Positions 22,493-30,076 of a stretch of DNA of 32,868 nucleotides are shown here, one piece after another. Each line of letters opens with the position of its first letter. Within the stretch, counting starts at the first letter, position 1. The notes below the pieces were generated by a model. The model was not told the DNA's origin and ran no database searches. It worked only from the letters and a program-made list of their open reading frames with translations. The DNA comes from Anaerotruncus sp. G3(2012) (GTDB lineage: Bacteria; Bacillota; Clostridia; Oscillospirales; Ruminococcaceae), in contig NZ_KE159679.1 of NCBI RefSeq assembly GCF_000403395.2, forward strand, positions 60,385-93,252, read 5' to 3'. The position numbers were made by a program, and so were the translations under genes.

Positions 22493-22672
22493 GCGGACAC
22501 AGGGACTTGGTGGTGCTGGTCTTTGTGTATGGTTATCACGATTATGGAATTAGGAGCAATGACGCTGATCCCGTCATTGCTTCTTTTTCTATGTAACCGC
22601 TGATAAAACCAGTTCATAAGGGCTGACCAGAGGTGCGTACGCCAAAGACTTCCAAGCCCCTGTGTTCCTCTT
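22493..22672 (+). ncRNA. 6S RNA-like structured element (candidate ssrS)
   Basis: A roughly 175-nt sequence folds into a long hairpin with a central bubble, the 6S RNA architecture. The closing stem is GGACACAGGGACTTGG (22495-22510) with CCAAGCCCCTGTGTTCC (22652-22668). The bubble has about 5 nt on one side and 21 nt (22631-22651) on the other. Above it are CTGGTC / GACCAG, then GGTTATCA / TGATAAAACC with a 2-nt bulge, and a terminal hairpin GCAATGACG / CGTCATTGC. The plus-strand promoter starts at the stem. However, the minus strand folds equally and has its own promoter, so the strand is not certain; it could instead be a gltX leader. There is no T-box consensus. Confidence 0.6.
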
Positions 22673-22677
22673 GGCAT

Positions 22678-22706
22678 ATCATACCACAGCACAGGCCGTT
22701 TTACAA
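22678..22706 (-). promoter_or_regulatory. Probable gltX promoter, facing the structured element
   Basis: On the minus strand, TTGTAA (22706-22701), 17 nt and TATGAT (22683-22678). Transcription would start near 22671, just before the other side of the closing stem, giving gltX a leader of about 228 nt. Confidence 0.65.
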
Positions 22707-22732
22707 TAAAAAACCTGTTTCCACAAACCTGA

Positions 22733-22795
22733 AACCAAAAGTTTCGTCCACCTTTTCAAGGATGGCGGGGTCAAGGGGCAGCGCCACCGCCGGCG
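22733..22795 (-). repeat. Partial dispersed repeat R8 (terminal part, reverse orientation)
   Basis: On the minus strand: GGCGCTGCCCCTTGACCCCG, then AAAAGGTGGACGAAACTTTT and GGTTT. This is nearly identical to the end of R6 (GTGGACGAAACTTTTGGTTT). The last codons and stop of ruvX lie inside it. Confidence 0.75.
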
Positions 22796-23217
22796 GTTTC
22801 CGGGTGGTTTCTGCGGTAGTTGAGATAGCTTTCGAGTATGATGGTCGCCGCCACCGCATCGACCACCTCTTTGCGTTTTTTGCCGCGGGTATCGGTTTCG
22901 TTAAGATAGCCGATTGCCGAAACGGTCGTGCCGCGCTCGTCCCAGAGCCGCACCGGAACCGATACCTTCTCGGAAAGCGCTTCCGCGAATGCTTCACAGA
23001 GTTTGGCGCGCGGGCCTGCCGAACCATTCATATTGAGCGGATGCCCAACCACGATTTCCCCGGCCTCATATTCGACCGCCGCATATGCGACCTGCTGCAC
23101 CACATTTTCAAATTTCCGTTCCTGAATGACCCCGATCGGGGAGGCAAGGAACTCGGTGCGGTCACAGCAGGCAAGCCCGGTGCGCGCATCTCCAAAATCA
23201 ACTGCCAGAATCTTCAT
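22771..23217 (-). CDS. ruvX: Putative pre-16S rRNA nuclease / Holliday junction resolvase
   Basis: This is a YqgF/RuvX family RNase H-fold nuclease, implicated in 16S rRNA 5'-end maturation. Motifs are in order: MKILAVDFGDARTGLA with Asp7 at the N-terminus, EIVVGHPLNMNGSAGP, VRLWDERGTT and a late Asp in EVVDAVAATIILESYL. The final residues (ETAGGGAAP) are read from repeat R8, so the C-terminus may have been reset when the repeat arrived. The ATG lies 30 bp downstream of pyrD on the same strand. Confidence 0.93.
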   Translation of the reverse strand: MKILAVDFGDARTGLACCDRTEFLASPIGVIQERKFENVVQQVAYAAVEYEAGEIVVGHPLNMNGSAGPRAKLCEAFAEALSEKVSVPVRLWDERGTTVSAIGYLNETDTRGKKRKEVVDAVAATIILESYLNYRRNHPETAGGGAAP

Positions 23218-23247
23218 AAGAACCCCCTGTTCAAGGCGCTGGAGCCG

Positions 23248-24159
23248 TCACCAAGGACGGACCGCCCCTACAATTTCATTGACATCCGAAACCCCGTTTT
23301 CCTCCAGCCAGGCATCCATGCCTTCGATCACCCTGACCGGTGTATAAGGATCGGTGAAGAGCGCCGCGCCGATCTGGACCGCGCGCGCACCCGCCAGCAT
23401 CATTTCAATGGCATCCTGCCAGCAGGAGATCCCGCCCATCCCGACCACCGGGATTTTCACCGCGCTGGCGACCTGCCAGACCATCCGCACCGCGACCGGG
23501 AACACCGCCGGGCCGGACAGCCCGCCGACATTGTTGTGCAGCACCGGACGCCGGGTTTTCAGATCGATGCGCATTCCGAGCAGGGTGTTGATGAGCGAGA
23601 CCGCATCCGCGCCTGCATCCTCAACCGCGCGGGCGATCGACACAATATCGGTCACATTCGGGGAGAGCTTAACCATCATCGGCTTGGAGGTGCGGCGGCG
23701 CATCTGGGCGACCACCTCCGCCGCGGAGGTGCAGGAGGTCCCAAATGCCGCACCGCCCTCCTTGACATTTGGGCAGGAGATGTTGACCTCAAGCAGGTCG
23801 ATCCCGCTGCTGTCCAGCCGTTCCGCGATTGCGCAGTATTCCTCCACCGTACTCCCCGCAACATTCGCAATGACCACAACATCCCGGCTCTTCAGATGGG
23901 GCAGCTCATTTTGCAGGAACGCCTCCACTCCCGGGTTTTGCAGCCCGACCGAATTGAGCATCCCGGATGGGGTTTCCGCGATCCGGCAGGGCGGGTTGCC
24001 CTGCCGTTCCTGTAGGGTGGTGCCTTTGACCGAGATGCCCCCCAGCCGCTCGATCGGATAAAGTTTGTCGTATTCCCGTCCGTAGCCGCAGCAGCCCGAA
24101 GCGGTGATGACCGGGTTTTTCAGTGTAACCCCGGCAAGGTTGACCTTTAGGCAGCTCAT
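23248..24159 (-). CDS. pyrD: Dihydroorotate dehydrogenase B, catalytic subunit
   Basis: This FMN enzyme oxidises dihydroorotate to orotate; class 1B uses NAD+ through the PyrK subunit. The 303 residues fit. The active-site loop with the catalytic cysteine is LEVNISCPNVKEGGAAFG. FMN-binding features include GMGGISCWQDAIEMMLAGA and VQIGAALFTDP at the C-terminus. It overlaps pyrK by 4 nt (coupled). The genes are far from pyrBI, so the pyrimidine pathway is split into at least two loci here. Confidence 0.97.
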   Translation of the reverse strand: MSCLKVNLAGVTLKNPVITASGCCGYGREYDKLYPIERLGGISVKGTTLQERQGNPPCRIAETPSGMLNSVGLQNPGVEAFLQNELPHLKSRDVVVIANVAGSTVEEYCAIAERLDSSGIDLLEVNISCPNVKEGGAAFGTSCTSAAEVVAQMRRRTSKPMMVKLSPNVTDIVSIARAVEDAGADAVSLINTLLGMRIDLKTRRPVLHNNVGGLSGPAVFPVAVRMVWQVASAVKIPVVGMGGISCWQDAIEMMLAGARAVQIGAALFTDPYTPVRVIEGMDAWLEENGVSDVNEIVGAVRPW

Positions 24160-24926
24160 TCAAACACCACCTCTTTTCCGTCGAATACCGGCCCATCCTT
24201 ACAGACATGGGCAAAGACCTCCCGTCCATCCCGGACGGTTTTGCAGGCGCAGACAAGACATGCGCCCACCCCGCAGCCCATCCGCTCCTCGAGCGAAACC
24301 TGGGTGGGGACACCGTGTGCTTCCGCGATCCCGACCACCCCTTTGAGCATCGCCATCGGCCCACAGGCGCAGACCATACCAGGAACCCCTTGGGTGAGGT
24401 GTTCCTCCAGCAGTCCTGTCACGAAACCGTGGTAACCTTCCGAACCGTCGTCGGTGGCGATCCGCAGGTCGCAGCCATGCGCGCGGAATGCATCCGCCAG
24501 AATCACGGCCGAGGCGGTGCGGAACCCGAGGATTGCGGTTGCGCGGCTGCCCGCCCGCGCCGCCAGTTCAAGCAGGGGCGGCACGCCGATCCCGCCGCCA
24601 ACCAGTATGACCGGCTGGCCGGACGGCGGGGTAAACCCATTGCCAAGCGGCCCGAGCAGGTCGATCTTCTGCCCCTGCCCGACCAGTGAAAGCGCCTCGG
24701 TTCCCCTGCCGCGCACCTCAAATACCATCCGCAGCAGGCCGTTTTCCGCATCAATTCCGCAGATTGAGATCGGGCGGCGCAGGGAAAACCCGTCCACCCG
24801 GATATGCACAAACTGCCCGGGCTTTGCCTGCGAAGCGATCTCCGGGCAGCTGACTGTATAGCTGTAAACGCCTGCGGCAAGCTGCTCCTTCCCGACCAGC
24901 GGGTAACAGCCCTGTAAATATGCCAT
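24156..24926 (-). CDS. pyrK: Dihydroorotate dehydrogenase B, electron transfer subunit
   Basis: PyrK carries FAD and a [2Fe-2S] cluster and passes electrons from PyrD to NAD+. The FAD-binding segment is FSLRRPISICGI. The NAD-binding region includes ILVGGGIGVPPLLELA. The cluster-binding cysteines are in MGCGVGACLVCACKT plus a later Cys in FAHVCKDGPVF. I chose the ATG at 24926 with GGAGGAAAG upstream; a frame open 31 codons further has no support and would overlap the promoter. Confidence 0.96.
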   Translation of the reverse strand: MAYLQGCYPLVGKEQLAAGVYSYTVSCPEIASQAKPGQFVHIRVDGFSLRRPISICGIDAENGLLRMVFEVRGRGTEALSLVGQGQKIDLLGPLGNGFTPPSGQPVILVGGGIGVPPLLELAARAGSRATAILGFRTASAVILADAFRAHGCDLRIATDDGSEGYHGFVTGLLEEHLTQGVPGMVCACGPMAMLKGVVGIAEAHGVPTQVSLEERMGCGVGACLVCACKTVRDGREVFAHVCKDGPVFDGKEVVFE

Positions 24927-24990
24927 GAAACTTTCCTCCAAACTGTCCGCGGGTCCGACCGCTGCCGGAAGGATTCCCGTTCTTTCCGGT

Positions 24991-25019
24991 ATTATACAAC
25001 ACTTTTGCAGAAAGGACAA
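24991..25019 (-). promoter_or_regulatory. Promoter of pyrK-pyrD
   Basis: On the minus strand, TTGTCC (25019-25014), 17 nt and a perfect TATAAT (24996-24991). The leader is about 60 nt, with no attenuator visible. Confidence 0.75.
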
Positions 25020-25026
25020 TCCATAC

Positions 25027-25055
25027 TTGCATTTTTCGCGGATTTGTTCTAAAAT
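25027..25055 (+). promoter_or_regulatory. Promoter of queT
   Basis: TTGCAT (25027-25032), 17 nt and TAAAAT (25050-25055). It diverges from the pyrK promoter. Transcription should start near 25062, at the base of the leader hairpins. Confidence 0.65.
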
Positions 25056-25061
25056 AATGGT

Positions 25062-25140
25062 TGCCGCAAACTGCGGCGGTCAGTCGAAAATTCCTGACCT
25101 TAAATCAAACTAGGGTATGCTTTGCAATACCTACAAAAGG
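25062..25140 (+). promoter_or_regulatory. Structured queT leader, candidate preQ1 riboswitch
   Basis: The leader of about 90 nt folds into GCCGCA / TGCGGC (25063-25077), GGTCAG / CTGACC with a 10-nt loop (25078-25099), then an A-rich single strand (TTAAATCAAACTAGG). A third hairpin, GGTATGC / GCAATACC (about 25113-25131), ends just before the AAAAGGAG ribosome binding site. Queuosine-precursor transporter genes are commonly controlled by preQ1 riboswitches. It does not match the preQ1-I pattern I know; class III, reported from this group of bacteria, would be the first to test. Class assignment is inference. Confidence 0.45.
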
Positions 25141-25152
25141 AGAAAACTGAAT

Positions 25153-25683
25153 ATGAAACAGACCAATGTGCACAAACTTGCTGCCTGCGCGATGATCGCT
25201 GCTTTCTATGCTGCGGTCAGCCTCTCCCTGCCGATGCTTAGTTATGGCGTTGTGCAAATCCGCTTTTCCGAAGCGCTGGGACTTCTCGCGGTGCTCTCGC
25301 CGGTGGCGATCCCGGGGGTAACACTCGGCTGTCTGCTCACCAATCTGGCCGGCGTTGCGATGGGGACCACTCTGCTGCCCGATGTCGTATTCGGCACCCT
25401 CGCAACCCTGATCGCCGCTGTGATGTCCTACCAGCTCCGCGGGGTGCGGGTCAAGGGGCTTCCGATCGCCTCCTCCCTGCCGCCAATCTTGGTCAACGGG
25501 CTGGTGATCGGCCTGGAACTGACCTTCTTCTATTCGGACGGGTTCCGTCTGGGGATTTTTCTGATCAACGCGGTCAGTGTCGCGGCAGGGCAGGTTATTC
25601 CGTGTGCTGTACTCGGCGTGCTTCTTGTCCGGCTGCTTGAGCGGGGCGGCTTACAGGAAAAGCTGTTTCAAAGACTGTCCTGA
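25153..25683 (+). CDS. queT: QueT transporter family protein (176 aa)
   Basis: This is the predicted substrate-binding (S) component of an ECF-type transporter for a queuosine precursor such as preQ1 or queuine. It is a small, very hydrophobic protein with about five helices. The QueT signature is near the N-terminus: LAACAMIAAFYAAVSL, then SYGVVQIRFSEALGLLAVLSPVAIPGVTLGC and DVVFGTLATLIAAVMSY. The start is the ATG at 25153 with AAAAGGAG upstream; an open frame from 25117 has no ribosome binding site. No ECF energising module is adjacent, so it probably shares one encoded elsewhere. Confidence 0.92.
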   Translation: MKQTNVHKLAACAMIAAFYAAVSLSLPMLSYGVVQIRFSEALGLLAVLSPVAIPGVTLGCLLTNLAGVAMGTTLLPDVVFGTLATLIAAVMSYQLRGVRVKGLPIASSLPPILVNGLVIGLELTFFYSDGFRLGIFLINAVSVAAGQVIPCAVLGVLLVRLLERGGLQEKLFQRLS

Positions 25684-25732
25684 AATCCCAGATCACAGAA
25701 TGGGCTTTCAGAATCTGCTTTATCTCTTTTGC

Positions 25733-25835
25733 AGGGGGCTTTTTCACTGACGGAAAGCCCCCTTTTGGTTTAAACTGGAAGTCAAAGCCAATTTCCTCCC
25801 TAAAAATGTGTTCCCGAAAGGGCTTATCATCTGAT
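25733..25835 (+). repeat. Dispersed repeat copy R5, doubling as queT terminator
   Basis: Module A is a clear hairpin (GGGGGCTTT at 25734-25742, AAAGCCCCC at 25754-25762) followed by TTTT, so it can terminate queT. A degenerate module B (GTCAAAGCCAATTTCCTCCC) and module C (AAAAATGTGTTCCCGAAAGG) follow. The distal modules are missing. Confidence 0.68.
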
Positions 25836-25855
25836 TCTTATACTTGGAGGCAGAC

Positions 25856-26971
25856 ATGGAACCGAAAAAACTGGGCCTGATGATTAATCCGATTGCCGGG
25901 ATGGGCGGCGCCGTGGGACTGAAGGGAACCGATCAGATGGTAGCGGAAGCCCGTCGGCGCGGCGCGGTACCGATGGCGAACCAACGCGCCCGCACCGCGC
26001 TCACCGCGCTGCTTGGCCTGCGGGATCAGATCACCGTCTATACCTGCCCCGGCGGGATGGGCGGTGCACTTGCGCAGGAGATGGGATTTTCCTGTGTCCT
26101 TCTTCCGGGCGTGGAGTCCGCAGAGGACACCACCAGCGCGGATACGCTGCATCTTGCGCGGCAGATGGCTGAGATCGGGATAGACCTGCTCCTCTTTGCG
26201 GGCGGGGACGGTACCGCCCGGGACATCTATACCGCGGTCGGCACCGGACTGACCGTGTTGGGCATCCCGGCGGGGGTAAAAATCCACTCCCCGGTCTACG
26301 CCCGCACCCCCTCGGATGCCGGAAGGCTGGCCCGACGCTGGCTGGAGGGCGGTGTAACCGCGGTACAGGAGGCGGAAGTTCTGGACATCGACGAGGACCT
26401 TTACCGCCGCGAGGTGATCGACACCCGGCTCTATGGATACCTGAAAATCCCGCTGGAGCGCGGTTATACCCAGAACCGCAAAGCGGGTACCCCACTCTCC
26501 GAAGCTGCGTCGATCGACTCAATTGCCCATGAACTGGTCGGCAGGATGGAACCGGGGGTGCAGTATCTGATCGGCGCAGGCACCACCACGCGCGGGGTCA
26601 TGCGCCTGCTCGGCCTGAAAAATACCCTGATCGGCGTCGACCTCGTCCTGGACGGAAAGCTGCTCGCCAATGACCTCTATGGGCGGCAGATGCTCGAGGC
26701 GGCCCGCGGAAAAAAGACCCGGCTGATTGTTACGGTCACCGGCGGTCAGGGGTTCCTTTTCGGACGCGGCAACCAGCAGATCACCCCGGAGGTGATCCGG
26801 GAGCTTGGCCGGGAAAACATCCTGATCGCCGCAACCCGCGAAAAACTGTTCCAACTCCGGGGGCAGCCTCTGCTGGTCGATACCGGGGACCCGCTGCTCG
26901 ATCAGGAGCTGCGCGGGTTCTACCGGGTCACGACCTCCTATGGGGAGTCGATGATCTGCGAAGTGCGCTGA
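25856..26971 (+). CDS. ATP-NAD kinase-like protein of the COG3199 family (371 aa)
   Basis: This is a diacylglycerol/NAD-kinase-fold protein. The N-terminal glycine-rich NPIAGMGG (residues 11-18) and the phosphate-binding GGDGTARD (116-123) are the family hallmarks. Further on are GIPAGVKIHSPVYA and a C-terminal domain with GAGTTTRGVM and GGQGFLFGRGNQQI. Relatives are annotated as NAD kinases or AcoX-like; catalytic activity of this branch is not firmly established. The ATG at 25856 has TTGGAGG upstream at 6 nt. No acetoin genes are nearby. It is monocistronic, with a terminator after. Confidence 0.88.
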   Translation: MEPKKLGLMINPIAGMGGAVGLKGTDQMVAEARRRGAVPMANQRARTALTALLGLRDQITVYTCPGGMGGALAQEMGFSCVLLPGVESAEDTTSADTLHLARQMAEIGIDLLLFAGGDGTARDIYTAVGTGLTVLGIPAGVKIHSPVYARTPSDAGRLARRWLEGGVTAVQEAEVLDIDEDLYRREVIDTRLYGYLKIPLERGYTQNRKAGTPLSEAASIDSIAHELVGRMEPGVQYLIGAGTTTRGVMRLLGLKNTLIGVDLVLDGKLLANDLYGRQMLEAARGKKTRLIVTVTGGQGFLFGRGNQQITPEVIRELGRENILIAATREKLFQLRGQPLLVDTGDPLLDQELRGFYRVTTSYGESMICEVR

Positions 26972-26992
26972 CCGCCCTGTTCTGTGGATATG

Positions 26993-27024
26993 AAAAAGCA
27001 CCGGTTGTTTAACCGGTGCTTTTT
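26993..27024. terminator. Bidirectional terminator between COG3199 gene and tRNA-Val
   Basis: A 14-bp perfect stem (AAAAAGCACCGGTT / AACCGGTGCTTTTT) with a GTTT loop. It serves the gene ending at 26971 on the plus strand and the tRNA on the minus strand, starting only 5 bp after its CCA. Confidence 0.93.
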
Positions 27025-27028
27025 GATC

Positions 27029-27105
27029 TGGTGGGAATAGAGGGACTCGAACCCGCGACTTCCTGCGTGTGATGCAGGCACTCTAACCAGCTGAGCTATA
27101 CTCCC
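27029..27105 (-). tRNA. tRNA-Val (anticodon CAC)
   Basis: The minus strand gives a full cloverleaf: acceptor GGGAGTA / TATTCCC, D arm GCTC ... GAGT, anticodon arm CCTGC-ATCACAC-GCAGG with anticodon CAC, T arm GCGGG-TTCGAGT-CCCTC, discriminator A and an encoded CCA. The T stem has one C-U mismatch at pair 50-64. Anticodon CAC reads the valine codon GTG. Confidence 0.93.
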
Positions 27106-27117
27106 AAGTCCTGTCTT

Positions 27118-27146
27118 AGGATAACACAAAACTCGGAAAAAGTAAA
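27118..27146 (-). promoter_or_regulatory. tRNA-Val promoter
   Basis: On the minus strand, TTTACT (27146-27141), 17 nt and TATCCT (27123-27118), ending 12 bp before the mature 5' end. Confidence 0.6.
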
Positions 27147-27199
27147 GAGTAAATTTGAAATTTTTCAGGCTCATCCAAACAAAAAATCGGCGGGGTGCT

Positions 27200-28159
27200 T
27201 TACCGTCCGGCTGTTTTTCCCGCAATGCCAGCCAGATATTCCTCTGCGATCGGGACAGAGGCTTCCGCGTCGGCATGGATACGCGCGCGCAGAGCCTCCA
27301 CAGACGGGAACCGCTGTTCCGGGCGCAGGAACGCAAGCAGCCGAACCTCAACCGATGCCCCATAGAGGTCTCCGGAAAAGCCGCAGATGTAGGTTTCCGA
27401 GTTGACTGCGGTCGTGTCCTCAACCGTCGGACGCAGGCCAATATTGGTCACCGAGGGGTGCCATGCACCGCCCGCGAAGGATACCGAAGCATAGACCCCA
27501 TGCCGGAGCGGGACAAACCCATCCGGAAGGCGCTGGTTGATGGTCGGGGAATCCAGCTTGCGGCCAAGCTGCTTCCCGCGCACCACTGTGAAATCATAGC
27601 CGAACGCCCGGCCGAGCATCCGGTTGGCATCCGCCACCCGCCCTTCGCCGAGCAGATGCCGGATCCGGGTCGAGCTGACCCGTTCCCCCTCAAATGTGAC
27701 GGGCGGGACCACATCCAGCCGGATTCCCCGGGCCTGACAGAGTGCAGCCAGCTGCCCAACATCCCCGGCCGCCTTTTTCCCGAACCGGAAATCCTCCCCG
27801 CAGCAGGCCGCATTCGCGTTGAGCCGCCGGACGAGAATCTCGTCCACAAAGGATTCCGGTTCCATGGCATGGAACTCGGAAAAATCGGGGCAGAGCACCA
27901 GCCTGACCCCCCAGTTCTCGAGAAGCTGCTCCTTCTGGCGTTCGGTGGTCAGCGCGTTTGCGGTGGATTTGGCAGCGGGGTGTCCACCGTCCATCGTGAA
28001 GGTGAACACGCAGGGACACAGCCCCTCCTGCTGGTAGGAGAGCGTGCGGGACACCACCGCGGCATGTCCGATGTGCAGGCCGTCAAAAAAACCGAGCGCG
28101 ACCGCTCCGCGGCCGCAGGGCTGGCAGTCCGCGACCGAATGGTAAATCTGCATCCTCAT
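27200..28159 (-). CDS. ribF: Bifunctional riboflavin kinase / FAD synthetase
   Basis: RibF phosphorylates riboflavin to FMN and adenylylates FMN to FAD. The N-terminal nucleotidyltransferase domain has GFFDGLHIGH at residues 23-32 and later ISS-type SSTRIRHLLGEG. The C-terminal kinase domain starts near residue 185 with GRKLDSPTINQRLP and includes HGVYASV, SVTNIGLRPTV and the late EVRLLAFLRPEQRF. The 319 residues are typical. The ATG overlaps the truB stop (TAATG) and has GGAGGT just upstream. It is the last gene of the infB-rbfA-nrnA-truB-ribF cluster. Confidence 0.95.
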   Translation of the reverse strand: MRMQIYHSVADCQPCGRGAVALGFFDGLHIGHAAVVSRTLSYQQEGLCPCVFTFTMDGGHPAAKSTANALTTERQKEQLLENWGVRLVLCPDFSEFHAMEPESFVDEILVRRLNANAACCGEDFRFGKKAAGDVGQLAALCQARGIRLDVVPPVTFEGERVSSTRIRHLLGEGRVADANRMLGRAFGYDFTVVRGKQLGRKLDSPTINQRLPDGFVPLRHGVYASVSFAGGAWHPSVTNIGLRPTVEDTTAVNSETYICGFSGDLYGASVEVRLLAFLRPEQRFPSVEALRARIHADAEASVPIAEEYLAGIAGKTAGR

Positions 28160-29085
28160 TACACCTCCAGCACAAAAAGTTTGACCAGCCGCAACTCTCC
28201 GCCGGCCGCCCGGGCAATCCCCAGAAAAATCCCCTCGCTCGAATAGACCGACAGGTTGCCTTCGGGCACCCGGTCCAGACGTGTACCGTTCTCAAAAAAA
28301 GCGAGCCGCGCCGTATCCAGCCGCACACCGTTCCGGAACAGCCGGTCCTGTGCCTTGGCAAGCCGCACCTGCGCAAGCCTGCCGAACGCACTGGAAACCG
28401 GGCGCAGCAGGTCGGGAAGCCTTCCCGCGTCCGCACAGCCCTGAACCTCCTCGAGTGTCACACAGCCGCCGAGGTCATATCCTGCCGCCTCGGTACGGCG
28501 CAGCGCGGTCAGCACTGCCCCGCAGCCCAGCACCCTGCCGATGTCCGCAACCAGGGTGCGTATGTAGGTTCCCTTGGAGCAGGCCACGTCGATCGTGTAG
28601 GTTTGGGCGGCAGAATCACAGGACAGGAATTCCAACCGGTGGATACGGACCGGGCGCGCCTCCCGCTCGACCTCTACCCCCTGCCGCGCAAGATCACAGA
28701 GCTTTTTGCCGCCGACCTTGAGCGCCGAGTACATCGGCGGGACCTGCAAAATCTCCCCGGTGAACCGGGAAGCGGCCTCCCGCACCTGCGCTTCGGACAC
28801 CTCCACCGGATGTTCCGACACCACCGTCCCGGTGATATCGAGGGTATCGGTTTCCAGCCCCAGCCGAAAGACGGCAGTATACCGCTTGTCCTGATCGGGC
28901 AGAAGATCACACGCCTTGGTTGCGCGGCCCAGAAACAGCGGAAGCACGCCGGTCGCCATCGGGTCGAGCGTGCCCGCATGACCGATCCGGCGCGTCTTGG
29001 CGATCCCCCGCAGCTTTGCCACCACATCAAACGAGGTGAAGCCCTGCGGCTTGTCGATGCATAAAATTCCGTTTAACTCTTCCAA
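28159..29085 (-). CDS. truB: tRNA pseudouridine(55) synthase
   Basis: TruB makes pseudouridine 55 in the T loop of tRNAs. The catalytic aspartate is in GHAGTLDPMATGVLPLF, preceded by NGILCIDKPQGFTSFDVV at the very N-terminus as usual, and KRYTAVFRLGLETDT and SKGTYIRTLVADIG follow. No ATG lies before the conserved core. The frame offers TTG at 29085, starting MEELNGILC (308 aa, best fit to the family), or TTG at 29124, which would overlap nrnA by 35 nt. Both are weak starts. The stop overlaps ribF. Confidence 0.94.
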   Translation of the reverse strand: MEELNGILCIDKPQGFTSFDVVAKLRGIAKTRRIGHAGTLDPMATGVLPLFLGRATKACDLLPDQDKRYTAVFRLGLETDTLDITGTVVSEHPVEVSEAQVREAASRFTGEILQVPPMYSALKVGGKKLCDLARQGVEVEREARPVRIHRLEFLSCDSAAQTYTIDVACSKGTYIRTLVADIGRVLGCGAVLTALRRTEAAGYDLGGCVTLEEVQGCADAGRLPDLLRPVSSAFGRLAQVRLAKAQDRLFRNGVRLDTARLAFFENGTRLDRVPEGNLSVYSSEGIFLGIARAAGGELRLVKLFVLEV

Positions 29086-29089
29086 GTGA

Positions 29090-30076
29090 TCACCCGTTTC
29101 CCAATCTTTCAAAATCTGGCGCAACCACTTCGACCAGCCGCGATTTTACCGCGGCGAGCGTCCCGTTGAGGGTGCATCCCGCCGCGCGCGGATGCCCGCC
29201 GCCGCCCAATCTTCCACAGATTTCCGACACGTTAAAACGCGCACTTCCTCGCATCGACACCCGAAACTGCTCCGGGCCTTTCTGCTTGAGGGTGGCGGCG
29301 ATCTCCACCCCTTCGATCTGCCGGGGCAGTGCAGGGATGCCATCCATATCCGCTTCCGGGACGCCGGTGCGCTCCGCATCCGCGCTGGCAATCACAGCAA
29401 TTGCGAACTGCCCGCCGTAGTGATATTCGAGCGTCCCCAATACGAGCTGTTCCAGTTCGACCCGCCCGCGCGATTTGGTTTCAAACATCCGCTTGTTGAC
29501 CATAAAACTGTCGATGCCGGTTTCGATCAGGTCAGCGCCCAGCCGGAGCGCCGCCGGGGTGACATTGGAATAGCGGAAACAGCCGGTATCGGTCGCAAGG
29601 CCGGTATAGAGGGGCAGTGCGATCTCCCGGGTGAGCGGGACTCCCATTTGAGGGATGACCTTCGCCATGATCTGTGTGGTGGACGCGGCATCCGGATCGA
29701 GCAGGAGCCATTCGGCGTACCGGGTATTGGACGGGTGGTGGTCGATGCACAGCCCGATCCGGCCGTCCCATTGCACGCCAACCGCCCCGAGCAGTTTCGG
29801 GTCAGCCACATCGGCCGCCACGACCAGTTCAGGGTCAAATTCCGGTTGTTTTTCGGGCGCGAACCCCTCCGGGTAGAGGAACGCGTACCGTTCGGGAAAA
29901 CCATCCGGACAAGCAATCCGCACCTGTTTGCCAAGCGCGCACAGCGCCAGCCGCAGGGCAAACCCGCTGCCCAGCGTATCCCCGTCCGGCTTCTGGTGGC
30001 AGAGGATCAGGACGCTTTCCGCCCGCCGGAGCAGGGCGGCGGCATCGTCCACCGTGGCCTGCTTACCCTTCGCCAT
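29090..30076 (-). CDS. nrnA: DHH-family phosphoesterase, NrnA-like oligoribonuclease/pAp phosphatase
   Basis: This enzyme is expected to degrade very short RNAs and/or dephosphorylate 3'-phosphoadenosine 5'-phosphate. The DHH domain motifs are HQKPDGDTLGSGFAL, VAADVADP, DHHPSN and TGLATDTGCFRYSN. The C-terminal DHHA1 domain carries GGGGHPRAAGC. The 328-residue length fits NrnA. I prefer the ATG at 30076 because GGTGG sits 6 nt upstream; an ATG two codons earlier is too close to it. It overlaps the rbfA 3' end by 14 nt. This position between rbfA and truB is common in Clostridia and Bacilli. Confidence 0.93.
   Translation of the reverse strand: MAKGKQATVDDAAALLRRAESVLILCHQKPDGDTLGSGFALRLALCALGKQVRIACPDGFPERYAFLYPEGFAPEKQPEFDPELVVAADVADPKLLGAVGVQWDGRIGLCIDHHPSNTRYAEWLLLDPDAASTTQIMAKVIPQMGVPLTREIALPLYTGLATDTGCFRYSNVTPAALRLGADLIETGIDSFMVNKRMFETKSRGRVELEQLVLGTLEYHYGGQFAIAVIASADAERTGVPEADMDGIPALPRQIEGVEIAATLKQKGPEQFRVSMRGSARFNVSEICGRLGGGGHPRAAGCTLNGTLAAVKSRLVEVVAPDFERLGNG

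Noticed and set aside
19126-22596. Open frame of over 1150 codons on the plus strand opposite glnS and gltX
   Set aside because: Both minus-strand genes are unambiguous synthetases with intact motifs. The opposite frame spans two genes and the gap, and has no ribosome binding site or family features.
22444-22700. T-box leader for gltX
   Set aside because: I found no T-box consensus (AGGGTGGNACCGCG) and no antiterminator/terminator pair with a T-run before gltX. The fold is one long hairpin with a bubble instead.
25076-25120. preQ1-I riboswitch
   Set aside because: The GGTCAG/CTGACC hairpin followed by an A-rich stretch looks similar at first, but the conserved C-rich loop and its pseudoknot pairing are missing. 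Only a general preQ1 candidate is kept.
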